A DNA stretch of 64,000 bases from contig CM114273.1 in NCBI GenBank assembly GCA_050084515.1, positions 21,080,001-21,144,000 of the forward strand. Reading direction: 5' to 3'. This stretch comes from Blasia pusilla (Eukaryota; Marchantiophyta; Marchantiopsida; Blasiales). Below, piece after piece: positions 31,885-44,879 of the stretch (positions are counted from its first letter, which is position 1; every line of letters starts with the position of its first letter). Under the pieces are notes generated by a model. The model ran no database searches. It saw only the letters and a list, made by a program, of their open reading frames with translations, and had not been told where the DNA came from. The translations under genes were made by a program, and so were the position numbers.

Positions 31885-33420
31885 CGCCATATCCTGGGCT
31901 TGAGCAGATCCAGAAGTTGACGCGCCCCCTACACTTAATGTAGATGCTTGTTGGGTTGTCATAGCTTGAAGGCATTGCTCCAAGTGAGCAATCCTCGCCA
32001 AAGCTGCCTTTTATGCAAGTGTTGCACTCGCTCTGGCAGGTGGTGGGGTCGTGCCTCCACCACATCCTCGACCTCCTACACCACATCCTCGACCTCCTAC
32101 ACCTCATCCTCTGCCACCTCCAGGTCCTCGACCTCCCTCTAGGCGCAAATTGGGGTGGAGCTCGAAACATCTCTCACGTGTGTGCCCATATCTCTGGCAA
32201 TGATCATAGTGAGGTAAGGGTGGCCTCCCCTAGGCCGCCTCATAAACAGCTGATGGTGTCGCCTGCACTCCACTCTGCTGTCTACAATCTCGCTGATGAT
32301 GTGATCCTCCACACGTCCAACAAGAAATACTTGAGCCCTGCTGCCCAACGTATGACTGAAGTGTTCGTGGTCCTGGCACGGGGTATCCTCCCGTAGCCCT
32401 CAATCCCATGACTCTATGTCAAGTAGTACGATGGGGCAGTGATGGAGACACCGTCACTCGTGTCATCTCCCTCGTAGATGACGCGCCTGTGGACAAAACT
32501 CTCTCCTCAAGTATGTTGAGCTCAATCCGCTCCGCCAAAAAAATACAGACTTGAGAGTAGGCGAAACAACATGTAAGAGATTTGCATCTCGTACTCTCTT
32601 CCGCAACTTGTGGTCTAGCATCGCATACCAAAACTGTACCGCTTACGCCTCCGTCACATCCTGAGTCCCTGTGATCAACGGTCGGAGCCGTGCATAGGCC
32701 TCTCGAAGACTCTCTCCCGCTCTCTGCTGAAACTCATGAATCGAATTCAGCTTGTCGATCCTCACCCCTTGATATTTTCTCCCCAAATCTCGTAAGAACT
32801 CAACTAATGGGTTGAATGCGGGTGGTACTCGGTTGGTCACACTTGTAAGACTCTGGTCGACAACTCCTCCAAGTGTCTCTTCCGTGCGGTTAGTGGATGC
32901 TACTGCAGCCGCCACATCATACATCGCACGCCCTGTGAGGGACACATATCGTAGAGACCAAAATAGTCTCCACGCCTCGATCTCCACCTCATGGAGAATC
33001 CGAAACTCGTGATAGTCATCTATGGGAGGGCCCTCTAGATGCTGAAAAAGTCCCTTCCACGCCATACAGGGGTCGAATCTCTACTGGTTCCGCATCCTCT
33101 GTGCATCGCACCAACTATCGAACTCCTCCATAAAATCATCCAACTCGATGGTTCCCACCATGCCTGAGAACTGTTGGGGTCCCCTCGTGGACCCATACGT
33201 ATCGCGATCATCCATGTCCCACAACAATGGCGTGGCGACACTCGCAACACTCCGTGGCCTCTACGTTAACTCAAAATCCATTGACGTCATCTCTGGAGTA
33301 ACTACAACTGGCGGCTGAGGTGGTTCCTTGTGTGGAAACCCTCGATACCTAGCCCCACTCTGTGTAAATCCTTCGCCACTTCTACCACTACCACACTCCC
33401 CAATACTTGGTGGATGCGTC
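31885..33420 (-). pseudogene. gag fragment of the same gypsy family, minus strand
   Basis: Reading from 33420 down: RYRGFPHKEPPQPPVVVTPE, FSGMVGTIELDDFMEEFDSW, MAWKGLFQHLEGPPIDDYHE, FRILHEVEIEAWRLFWSLRY, RVPPAFNPLVEFLRDLGRKY and SLREAYARLRPLITGTQDVT, then two zinc knuckles (CWTCGGSHHQRD-type and CQRYGHTRERCF-type, about 32320-32170) and a coiled-coil end IAHLEQCLQAMTTQQA (about 31960-31990). Less decayed than the gag of copy 2, with fewer stops. It joins the plus-strand repeat at 31883/31885 with no LTR. Confidence 0.75.
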
Positions 33421-34004
33421 GTGGTGAAACCTGCAAACTACTATGACTCACTCCTGAGCCACTAGCTCTACACTAGACAATGCCCAAACTCTCAACACGT
33501 CCACTTATCTCACTTGAGATCACCACTCGACAAATAGCCCGCACACTAAGTCAGTCCCGACTAGTGTGGTATACATCCATCCCACCAAGCTCTCTACAAA
33601 TAGTCGCGGTAGTACCGTGCACTCACCAACGTACTAATCCATAATGTGTGTCACCCAAAAATCACCCCTCAAACATCTCCATAAGCAACAAGGAAAATGA
33701 ATAAATTCCCATGTGTGCAACAGCTAGCCATCACTTCCTTATGGGTGTGTTGGTAACACAACATGCAAAAGAACTCTCGAGTTAAGCACACTCTGGAGGA
33801 ATAGAACAAGGATGGGTGACCTGGAAGTTATGCTGAATTGGTTCAGCATCAGCTCGCCAAGTCCTCACGTCTGCCAACAAGCTTGCTTGTTGGCACGTCG
33901 CACCTTCAACACCACTCCCGGCTCCAAGCCCCTAAACGCCAAGAATACCCGTGATTCACCCCGCTCACATCTCTGCCACGCTTTGTTGCGCCAAACACAC
34001 ATGT
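33421..34004. other. no gene recognised
   Basis: Possible gypsy leader in minus orientation, not provable by eye. Confidence 0.35.
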
Positions 34005-35250
34005 GAAGGGGAACTTCAGTTCCGATTCCCGCCACAAACGCCGGATCTGCATGAGACTAAGGTGGGAATGGAAACTTCAGTTCCGATTCTCGCCCACACC
34101 AAAAGAGACTACCTCAAGATAGAAAAGGGAAATGGACTGCTCCCAATTCGCAACCCTAAAGGGCGTCAATCAGAACTTTGGTTCCGATTGCTGCGTTGCT
34201 TTGCCAACTTGCCTGAAACTTGGACGTCTGAAAATCCTTCATCTAAAAGAGTGTCAAATTGGAACTTCAGTTCCAAATGCTCTTGGCTCACTCCTTCCTT
34301 CACAGAAGAATGAGAGAATTGGAACTTCATTTCCAATTGCTCACTCCTCCCTCGCTGCTTCACACGCTGCGCCTTGGTAGGGAGAGCCGCGCCCACTTGA
34401 CACTCCGCAAATTGGAACTACAGTTCTGATTCTTTCTCCTTCCTCCCTTGCCGCGCCTAAAGAAAAGCCGCGCCCCACTTGAGAGATCACAGAATAGGAA
34501 CTCCAGTTCCGATTCTCCTCTCCTTCCTCAGAATATCGTGTTGAAACTGAGAGTCACGCCGACCTCACTCCTTGGGCCGTGCCAAAGGGGATCAGAACTT
34601 GAGTACTTATAACCCTCACTATCCTCTCCACCTCCTTGAAGAGAACCCACAACTGAGGAGCGGAATCAGAACTACAGTTCTGATTGTCTCCTTCTTGTCA
34701 TCTCCATCTCCCTGTAGAGAAGACACACCACAACTCAGGAGCGGAATGGGAACTAGAGTTCCCATTGCCTCCTTCCTATCCTCTTCACCTCCTACTAGAG
34801 AAGACCTACAAGTGAAGAGCGGAATGGGAACTGAAGTTCCAATTACCTCCTCACTTCACTTCACTTCACTTCCCTACGTCACCGCACTATGCCACACGGT
34901 AGTCAACTGCAGTTGAGACACTCCACTATTCTCCAACTGCTACAGAATTGGAACTTGAGTTCCCAATCCTCCTTGTTTCCTTGTCACTCCCACCGCGCCA
35001 ATCTCTGCTACGCCATTGAGATGACCACCATGCAGTTGAACCACGCCTTCGCTCAGCAGTGCTCGGAATGGAACTTGAGTTTCAAATCCCTTTTGCGGCT
35101 CATTGTCACCCTTGCCACCCTGTGCCGTGCCGCGACCTTCAGATGATTCCGTCGTTGCTACTAAATCAAAACTTCACTTCCAATTCCCACTTTGCCGCTC
35201 TGCTCCGAAGTGCTTCTTGGGAGGGATCCCTGAATCATAACTTAAGTTCT
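34005..35250. repeat. ~15 dispersed near-palindromes with GGAACTTNAGTTCC core
   Basis: Copies near 34013, 34072, 34168, 34259, 34317, 34411, 34496, 34586, 34665, 34747, 34826, 34945, 35070, 35163 and 35228. The best ones extend to ATTGGAACTT..AGTTCCAATT. Spacing is about 60-125 bp in a C/T-rich background (CTCCTTCCT, CACTCC). The central one or two bases vary, and outer bases change in pairs (GGAACTACAGTTCT, GGGAACTAGAGTTCCC), so self-complementarity is kept. No coding frame spans the region. Confidence 0.85.
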
Positions 35251-36949
35251 CATGCCTCCCTCAATTCCACAAGTATTTGGTCTTATGAAAGGATCACATG
35301 TATAATGATTGTGGAATTAGTATCTTCTATACTCCAGGCCATTGATGACCTACAAGGAGGAGGTTAACTGTGTGTACATGTTACCCATGAAGATGCCCAA
35401 GGGGGGATATACCTCACATGAAGCTAATTCACAATTGATCTACGTTTGATCAAACCCATGTTGGGATCTGAAATACAGTGTAACTTGTACTAAAATTTCA
35501 TTCTCTCTTGATGAATGGGATAAGATTCATCAAAGATGACGCTCATTGAAAATATATTGCGGATGTTGACTTCCTATTACATTAGTGTGTACTATTGAAT
35601 GAATATTTGGGTTGCTATTATAGTAGTGTGTACTATTGAATGAATGTTTGGATGAAATTAATTACAAAATTTATCACCATTTCTATGTTGGATTTGTCTC
35701 ATCGTTAAGTTCATGTGTAGATATGTCATGATTCATAATCAAATGAGATTTCAACTTGTGTTCATGTGTGATATGCTATGATTCATTTCATTGTCAAATG
35801 AAATTTCAACTTGTGTGCATGACAGCCTATGTATGTTAATAGCAAGCCCCTCAATAAGCTTATGATCCGGGCACTCTCCTCCTACTTTCAATATGAAAGT
35901 TGAAATTACATTATTTTCATAGTTGAGAGACCCAAACAGGAAAATCTACGCCATCAGTGCACCAATTTCTCATCACTCGCACTATACCAACAAGCTCTAT
36001 CTGCAATTTGCTAACTTGGGCATATGTTACAACTTAACCCATCTTCAACCTGATTAGTCTCTCATTTCATGTCCATATATTATATACAAATCCACCTATT
36101 GGAATAATATATCCTACCTAAAAAACTCTTGTAATTGTTCAATCCAAGCACTCAATTTGATTCCCGAATAACTTGCACTTGCTCAAAGGCACCTTCAACT
36201 CACAATTGCATTCTGCAAAGCACCCATGTGAGGTACTAATAACTCATGCTCCTCAACTATGGTGTTGAAGATTATAATGACAATAATAGATGGTGCAAAG
36301 GGTCACATGCATTCACCTCGCGGAATATTCGCTAATTGGTCCATCCATCAAATTGTGTACACAATACTATTAGTGTGTTACATTAGGACTAACAAACATT
36401 TCTGTCCCAATTTTCATTTTAATCTTGTTTGACAATCAAGGTATTGCGATGGTAAAAATCTACTATCTCAGAATAGACAATTCTATTATATAAACCGAGC
36501 TATGCACGGGGCCAATCGCGATTAGATACTTCAAACCTGTTTCCCCACATACAAAAACTTTAACATGTCTCAGCACTCACCCAAACAGATCCTGTAATGG
36601 ATATTAATCACTAAACAGTCCACACAATCGGTAGACCAAAACCCAGGAACATATGGGTGTGTTTTCCAATCAAAATTCAACATGGCCAATGTTGCAGACT
36701 CTGTATGAGCTAGTCACAAAAGGCATTACAGTAACACTGGGAGTAAGGACAACTTTTGTGCTAGGACACACCTAAGGAGACAGATCCATGGGGTGCTCAA
36801 CTTTTTTAATCTTCTAATGAAATCCCATCTACCCGACAACTCAGGTTTGGTAAGTTTGGCTAGGTGCCATACCAGACCTACAATTAAGTAGGGCTGCTAT
36901 CCAAACCAAATGCTATCTAGTATCTAGAAATCTACTTACCAGTAAAAAT
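35251..36949 (-). other. non-coding DNA with an old decayed gypsy fragment (35955-36370)
   Basis: 35955-36060 matches 17115-17240 (minus-strand gypsy) at moderate identity: ACCAACAAGCTCTATCTGCA corresponds to GCCAACGAGCTCCAGTCGCA. Around 36240-36280 the text resembles 19340-19380. The rest is AT-rich, with a 2-fold repeat of TAGTGTGTACTATTGAATGA at 35583 and 35622 and of TGTTCATGTGTGATATG-like sequence near 35710-35780. Confidence 0.5.
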
Positions 36950-37049
36950 AGATTGAGGAGAACCACTCCATGTATCCATTTAGGGTACCGGCATAAGTCC
37001 AGCCCTCTTTTCTCACTTGTGATCCTACACTACAACTGCCCCTGGCTAG

Positions 37050-40000
37050 TCATTTGCTATCAGGAAATTTGGTCTCATATGCTGGGAGCGTCTGCACAGA
37101 CAAGTAAGCTCTTAAAATCAGTGCAAAATTTGTGGAAGAAGAGAGCTTACCATGAGATATATCAGCTCCACAAAAGAAAATAATTGCGTCACTGGAAGTA
37201 GTAGAACTTACATCTAGTACTCTAAAGTCTACCCAAAAACACCATATTCTAGAAAATATGTGATAGAAATATATCTTCATATGGATGAAGTGAAGGCTTG
37301 ACAACCCTACAGGACAACTTGAACGAAATGTATTCTAAAAGAGGGTGGAATGCTGACCATGAAACTTGCAGTGATCATTTTTCCAGCAAACCACCGCCCA
37401 TGGAGAGCCCGTTGCGCACTTATAGCAGCTTGTGTAGAATCAAAGCGAAGGTACACGAATCCCGCACTATTCCTGCAGACAACACAAACTCAACAGACAA
37501 AACCGTCAAAAAGATGATACAGAATGTCAAGTCACTGACAATCCCTCTCGCCGACCAGACTCATCACGGTCACACTAAAAGCAGGACTTCATGGTTAGTC
37601 CAGGGCGTTTCCTCCTGCATTTCATAAATGATAAAGGTATCTACTAGCCTAGATCCTGAATCCTTAGATTTGATGCTACGCAGCTTACTCCTGGACATCT
37701 CACGGGAGACTTGAGATGAACAAATAAGGTAGAAGATAGAGCAGGGCAGTTTTGTAATGATAGGCTTGATAGCACCGCAAATGGGTTGTCCTCTGCACAA
37801 TCAAGAAAGGAAAACTGTGAAAAGGGGAGCTTGATTGGGCTAGCAAATCAAGAGATTAGTAGCATGGCGGTCTGATGCTAGAACAATTGACTTTAAGCAC
37901 CCTTCCTCTCTGTGTTCGTGACCAGAATGTTGCAGTGATTAGAACCCAGAGAGATTTCCAGGCCTACCTTCTTTGGTGCCTGTAAGTTAACGTCCAATCA
38001 CTCAAGCTGGCTTTTGCAAGTCTGTGAAGTCTACCTTGACAAGAATTGCACACAGACAACTACATTCAGGAGAACAATCTCACTGACAGGTTAAAGACAC
38101 CCACACTAAAAGAATGGCGGTCCAAAGGCACGAAGACAAAGCTTCAGAAGACCGCTTTGATTAAGGATCCCCCATTGGGCAATTATGCTATGCCACATGG
38201 GACCAACCCTTCAGCCTTGACAGGACCAGGCTGTAACGCCTACTTAAAAGCATCCAGGTTAATGGTCAGAATCACAAGGCCACGTCGCAGGGCGCAAATT
38301 GAAAGCCGTGTCGAGCCTGATGTACACTCTTCAGCTAGACATCCAGAGTCCCTGGAATAGTCCAATCATATGTTCATGATTAGCATGCCTTACGAATGAG
38401 TGCTCCAAACTACATGAGACTCTCATGAATTCATTGGTGAAAGATAAGCAGGGTTGTGTCTGGGGGTTGACTGCAAAAGAACACAACCTCACCAACAGAA
38501 TGAGTGTAACCAACATATCTGGTGAAGGGTTTGAAGACTTACTTGTCAACAAAAATGTGCTTGACTTGCCCGAACTTGGAGCACTCGTCTTGTACATCCT
38601 CTTTGATATCAAGATCGAAGTCGGGATCTGTCTGAAATTATACAGTACAACATAATCAGTAAGGATATTGCCACGGGAGAATTTTCCACTTGCTTTAGAT
38701 TGTAAGCACACCTTCAGCTTCATGTAAGAACACCTGACACTCACACACCTAGCACACAACAGAGCAACAGGTAACTCACCATTCCCCATCCCACTGCAGC
38801 AAAGAATCCAGCATACCTCTAAATCAGGGTCGAACATGTACTTCAACAGAAGAAACTCGCTAGGTACTCCAATTGGTTCCACTGGAGCTGCAGCTATCGC
38901 TGAAGCACCCATAGCTGGACTTGTTAATCCTGCAAGTGCCATTCCAGAAAGGGCACCTTGCGCTGCCAGTAAAGGATTTGCAACTAACGGAGCTGCTGCC
39001 GCAGAGACGCCAGGAACAGTTGTACCAAGAAGACCCAAAGCTGGGGGTGCTAACGGTGTAGTGACAGAACCAACGACACTGTTACACCAAAAAACCTGAA
39101 AATCAGATTCAGATGCCTTCCACTCAAGTAATGCTACCTGTAACAAAACTCACTACCTGTGAGCACTCTGAAACTATACTGCACACATGCTCTCACTAAA
39201 ACCAAATGCTAGATGATTTCAGGCACAAACTTTGAATCCTCAAACACCGGGAAAAAAAGCTGACAAACAAAAAAACACAGTCTAGTGCAATACCTGCTTG
39301 CAGTTCCACTCCGATCTAGCTTTTGCATCAGCAGAGCCCTTGAGCGAGCATTGAGAGACTGCGGAAATGCCATGTTTATGTCAAAGCTCATGTTGGTTCA
39401 TCCAGAAAGATATTGCTGTCAGTAAATGGTGCAGGTAAAATATAGAGGACATCTGCTCAATAATTTTCTTCCCTGACACCTCCAGGCAATTCAGCATAGT
39501 TCAGATACTCACCAGACCACCTCCTTCATCATCATCCAACTCCCCTGGATTGACTCCAATATCTTGCATTCCAATTTGATCAGAGACAGCAGAGACCTGC
39601 AAAACATAATGGTATGTATACACCACAGACATTCAAAGAATTAATCTGATGGGGGGGCATATCTGGACAAAACACTCTGAAGCGACCCATCAACTGAATC
39701 AGATTTCAATTCCTGAAAGACCTACTGCAGTAGAATCCAAGTAGTGGCACCCACAAGCACGTGCTGGAAACAATCGGTGTGCATTCAATCTGGAGCATTC
39801 CTGTTGAGCCTAGGCATCATAAAAGGAAAGGTTAAGAGATTAGAGTATCTACATCAATGACCTTTATTGGGCGGCCTGCCAGCTCCAATACCCCATTCAA
39901 ATTCTGTTGAGCAGCTCGAGCATCCTCCAACCTCGCATACTGTACATACGAGTTGAGAAGTCAATTTCCTTCTTCTCCACATACCTCCTGGCCATACACT

Positions 40001-43000
40001 TGAAATCGGCTATAGAAATAACAGGTGGCACACTTCCAAACGTCTGTCCTGCAATGAGGATCTTTTACCTGCACGAACCCAAATCCCTTGCACTGGCCAG
40101 TTTCTGGATCTGTAGGAAGTTGTACAAGCTCCACTGGACCAAAAGGCTCAAACACCTGTGCCACATCTAAGTGTCAGAATAAGTTGACCATGTACTCGTC
40201 CCACACAAGATAATGAATTAGTAACCAGAAAGGGAGGTACATTTAATAACCAAAGAGACACTTTCTCAATAAGTCAAGGATTTCCGTGACTCCTTTTGCA
40301 ACTTCACTCTCTCAATTCGTAACTATACATGACGAGGCTCAGATTTCTCAGGACCTGAAGACTAGTGGCTGTTAATGACTCTAATCAAATGAACTCAGAA
40401 TTCTGTAAGGACCTTTCCATAAATGGGCCTGAGGCTGCATTGCAGCAGTAAATAATAAAGATTCCAGTCAGAATCAGATACTAACCCTAATTCAGCCCAA
40501 TCGGATACCAGCAAGCTCACCACTTAATTGTCCCAGTCGCTCAAAAAGACTCATGCATCAACCTGCTTGAGACACATTTCTGCGTCTTCCGTACAACTAG
40601 TGTGGAATGCTTTTCACCCAAAAATCATAATCCAAGGCTCCCAACACAGACACCACATTATGTACTTTGATACAAACTTGAAGCAGATGAAGATGTCCAG
40701 CAGTTTACCTGGCGTAGTTGATCTTCTGTCATGTTGAAATGCAAATTCCCGACGTAGAGACGACGAGCGCCACCAGAGTATGGGCCGATGTAACCACCAG
40801 CACCACCTGCAACAGTCGTGGTTGACTGCACCAGGTTCTTCTCAGCCTCCGAAGGCTTCACCATTACTGGCTGACCCAAAAGCAGTTGGCCTGACAGAGC
40901 AATTGCCATGGGCACTGACATTGCATCATAGAACTCAATGTACCTGAGAGAAGAGATATTTGTGAGAAAATTTTCTACTTCACAACATCATGTAGCAGGA
41001 AATTCACTTGGGCGAGAGTTCCAACAACAGCCAAAGGTTCCTTGTCACTTCTCCTTCAGAAGCACATGGGCCATACAGTACTGTAGACCGTTGGGCTCCT
41101 GATATTTCATTTGTGACAGTAATGGATGCAAAATAAGAACATCTGATTTTGGACAGCAAAATTGGCATGGCCTGAATCTGTTTAACCATGGTAAAACCGT
41201 TTGGATACTTACCCGACACCTTTGGACCTCCTGGAATTCCGGTCCATGATTAGCCGCACATCTCGGACCTACAACAGCCAATGGGACAAAGTGAACAAAC
41301 AAACAGGAGTGTATATAGAGGTGATTGCAGCTGCACAACATAGCCCTACAACCAGAGTTACAACCCATCATGCGAAGAGTTCTCCACATACTATCACAGT
41401 AACAAAAAGAGCTAAGCAAAATTCAAATTTCAATTTAAATTAATTGGAATAAAGCAAATATTGAGAGATTTGGCTAAGACATGCAAATGCAAATGCAGGG
41501 ATGGCCACTAACCTTCCCTGCTCTGGAGAAGAATTCGTACACATCCCTTTCATCCGCTTTCAAACAGATCTGCGGAGTTCCAAAGCCGGATTAAATAAGC
41601 TCAAGCTACCCTCAGACTCACCAGTGCATAAAAACGCACCTCAACTTTGCCTGCACTTAAGCGTCAAGGAGATAGATTGAAAGGCGTCTTCTAACGAGTT
41701 CACCTTCAAGTAGGTTTGACCTCTCAAACAGGACCAAACCTCGAAGTCCAGTAGTTTAGTGTGGACAGGTGTGAAAGGTGAGGTGCCAACCATCCCTCAA
41801 ATGTTAAATAAAAAGCAAAGTCCAAGCCATGATCTTGGAGAAAATGAAAATCCTCAATGGAGATGTAAAAGAAGGATCTATTCTTTCTTACATTCTTCCC
41901 CCCCCCCCCATACGGGCAACTCATCACAAAAAACAAACTACAACACACATTCACACTTTAGGGCATAGAAAGAGGCAAGCAGGAGGCAACCCATCCTCTT
42001 TCTCAAAACCCTGGGTATGCTGACCTGCACAGTGGGTCTCTTGGTTCACCTTCCTGGAAGGACTTCTACAGGGAAACTCTTTGAATGTGCATCATCATCA
42101 CTAGATAATGCTTCTGATACCTCGAAGCATGTCTACCCTTACTCACAGCAAGAGATGGAAGCTTACACTGCCTGAAGAACAGCTAACTTTTGACCAACGA
42201 CTTAAACCTGCATAAACCAGATATCCCCAACCCAAATTGAAGAGTCCCTACAAAACAATCTCCTGGCGCTTAAGCCCCTTTAAAGTTCAACTCAATGTGA
42301 TCAGAAGCGCATTACTTTCCAAAATCACATCAACGGAGTCCTGCATGTACATATGGAATAGGTGCAACTACAATCAGTTCTTGGCCGTTTGCTACATTGT
42401 TGGAACGACTGTACAAAGTAAGATCCACCATTCTTTGACACGTGTTTAAAGCCCCAAGCCAAAAGAGCAAAGTTGTGCAAAAGCAGTTGAATGTAAGAGC
42501 TCCTCAGAGAGACTCAAGCAACACCGCAAGGACAAGCCTCTTGCATTTCCGCTTGACGTAACATCCCCTCACTTGATCTGCTCGGTTGCACCGATTGAAC
42601 CCGCACCTCATGTGGAAAAATGCGCACAGGATGAAGGCGTACATGGGGGTAGGTAAACCATAAGGAATGGAGCCGAACTAACCACATGGAGTCTTCCCAT
42701 AAAATGAAGTAACACATTTCAAAGCTTACGTGGGGTGCCACGTCCACTGCAGGTGAAAACCTAGAACGTGTACCAACGTCTAGAAGGAAATCGTGACAAC
42801 CAGTTTCTTTCTATGGTTGAGTGGAACACAGCCTAAACTCCAGAAACGATCCAACAGAGGTATTCTATTGTAGTTAGGGCGAAAAAAAATCACAGATATT
42901 CGTCCACAGCTAGAACAATCACATACACGACTCTACGTTCCTAGACCTACTACAGGCGTCGCTCTGGCTCTGCAAACGCAGGTAAGTAACTGAGCAACTG

Positions 43001-44414
43001 CACGAGGCATCTAGATAGAGTATGAAAAGGGAGTTCAATTCACAAAAATGAAGGCCAGAAGTGGGGACTACGACAACACTGCTGGATTGACTTGGAAACT
43101 ACGATGTCGCATTGCTATGTCGATACGGACCTCAGACCCACAATGTGGCAGAAAATACAGTACTAGCCAAATCTAACCAGAATATCACAAAGCCCCACAA
43201 GACACAATGACGCATTTTATGGATAGTCATTCAATTTTAAAATATCTGACCTGGTATGCAAACACGGTACGTTGATCTCGCTCAGGATCAGCCTCCGGTT
43301 CGGCTAGGGCGGGGTCCTCCTTCCTCTCCTTCGCCTCCCTAGACCTGCTGCGAAACCAGGGCATCAAGTAAGATGTACAGTCAACAGCCACTAGACTTGG
43401 CCACGAGCTGGAAAGAAAGCAAATGGACCAACCACTTTCGCAGATGAACTCTACGCCTGCTGCCCAACTCATAGTATTGCTCATGACACTCGCGGATAGA
43501 ACTGAGATTTGAAGCCAGTAATCAAGTGAAACGTTTCCCCTCCGACACAGCAAGACGCGATCAAACATTTCTCCAAAAGTTTCCGGCATGTTGTTTCTTC
43601 CAGCTGAAACTCAAAAAAATCCAGAAGACCGATCACATAGGCTACACTCACACGTAGCTTAACTACCATGAATTCAATACAAGACAAAGCAGAGGACCGG
43701 GGCCAGTGAGATTTACCGGTGCTCTCTTTCCCGATCCCTGTCCCTGTGAGACTCTCTCTCTTTCTCCTTCTCCCTTTCTCTGTGAGCCTCCCTCTCCTTC
43801 TCCCGTTCTCGATCTTTCTCCTTGTCGCGATGACGCTCCACTTCTTTGCTCTTGGCACGGGATCTCTCGCGCTCTCTGTCTCTATCTTTCTCCCGTACTC
43901 TGTCCCTGTCGCGGTCCTTCTCCCCCCTTTCCTTGTCTCTATCACCTCTTCCGCTTCTCTCCTTCTCCCGATCCTTGTCAACCCGTTCTCCCCTGTCTCG
44001 GTCTTTCTCTCCTCTCTCTGCCTTCTCTCCTCTATCCCTGTCCCGATCTGGTTTCTCTTTCTCAACACGTTCACCTCTGTCCCGCTCCTTCTCCACCACC
44101 CTCTCCCGGTCCCTACTTCGACGCTCAGGTGATCTATGGACCGAAACCCTGCTGCGGGCTCCCCTATCTCCTCGATCTTTCTCACTTCTCTCTCTATTTC
44201 CTCGATCCTTGTCGTTCCTCTCGCGCTCTTCGTCCTCTGCTCGAGTCCGCTTGGTTCTGTGATCGTTTACATGGCCATCATCTTCACTCCTCCTCTTTGA
44301 ACTCCTGCTACGCTCTCTGTCATCCTCCACTCTGCCACCATCCCCATTGAGCTCCTTGAGCCCTTCAGGATTTTCCACAGTTTTCTCTAGGTAATCATAC
44401 TCGTCAAAATCCAT
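37050..44414 (-). CDS. RBM39: RBM39/CAPER-like splicing factor, 13 coding exons
   Basis: Coding exons (high to low): 44414-43717, 43347-43251, 41569-41513, 41268-41213, 40943-40709, 40155-40069, 39939-39853, 39596-39513, 39358-39294, 39078-38817, 38631-38543, 37472-37358, 37091-37050. All have GT/AG borders, phases agree and the sum is 658 codons with stop, so the gene is intact. Residues 1-250 are an RS/RE/RD-rich domain after MDFDEYDYLEKTVENPEG, a start shared with plant homologues. RRM1 spans about 258-335 (RNP1 KGVGYIEF), RRM2 about 363-437 (LYVGNL, KGFGFVQY), followed by an Ala/Pro-rich linker. The C-terminal UHM covers about 565-650 with RWF at 632-634, the motif that binds Trp-containing ligands such as SF1, U2AF65 or SF3B1. 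Known role: nuclear alternative-splicing and coactivator protein of the U2AF65 family. The first intron acceptor of the RS exon is a NAGNAG. The orthology call rests on domain order and the N-terminus. Confidence 0.92.
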
Positions 44415-44437
44415 CGGCCCTCAGCCTCTCGACAAAC

Positions 44438-44617
44438 CTACAAACAGCGACGAGTAGGAACCGTCAGCCTCCTTACAGAGAAGAGAGCACACTTCCAGAA
44501 GTTCAAGTTACAGATTTCCTGAGAGGCATGAGCGCTGCAAAGAACGAGACCTCAAACGAAATCCACAGCGCCATGCACACACATCTCGCACAGAAGAATG
44601 CGAAGGAAAGGACTTAC
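44438..44617 (-). other. 5' UTR intron of the RBM39-like gene
   Basis: On the minus strand, GAGA|GTAAGT (44617) and TTTGTAG|GTTTG (44438) bound 180 nt between a non-coding leader exon (upstream of 44618) and the exon with the start codon at 44414. Inferred from splice signals only. Confidence 0.6.
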
Positions 44618-44634
44618 TCTCAATCGCAAACGAT

Positions 44635-44694
44635 TCACTGATCCCTCATGGACCGGCAGGTGTGAGACGGAGCGCACGATCGCCTCCAAGCCAT
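44635..44694 (-). CDS. 19-residue upstream ORF in the leader exon
   Basis: An ATG at 44694 in the leader exon opens a 19-codon frame that ends with TGA at 44635, before the leader intron. If the transcript starts upstream of 44694, this small ORF would precede the main start and could lower its translation. No conservation evidence is available, and start-site mapping is needed to know whether it is in the mRNA. Confidence 0.3.
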   Translation of the reverse strand: MAWRRSCAPSHTCRSMRDQ

Positions 44695-44695
44695 G

Positions 44696-44705
44696 AAACC
44701 CTAAA
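44696..44705 (-). promoter_or_regulatory. telo-box (AAACCCTAAA)
   Basis: AAACCCTAAA on the plus strand immediately upstream of the leader ATG on the coding (minus) strand. Telo-boxes are frequent near plant transcription start sites of translation and RNA-processing genes. Its position fits a core-promoter or leader element for the RBM39-like gene. Confidence 0.4.
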
Positions 44706-44879
44706 GAGAATCGGCGTCCGCAATTTATCCGCGTCACAGCTCCAACCTCAAGCATCCAAAGTTCCAAACATCAGATCCTCTGTACAACCACACAAAACGC
44801 TCAGGATCCCAGGTATAAAACGACGGACCTCCAGATCAAGCGCTGGTTCCCTAGCCTGAGGATTTTCGGCGGGGCTTCA

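Noticed and set aside
43706-44350. long plus-strand ORFs rich in Ser, Leu and Pro
   Set aside because: They are antisense shadows of the RS/RE-rich exon of the RBM39-like gene.
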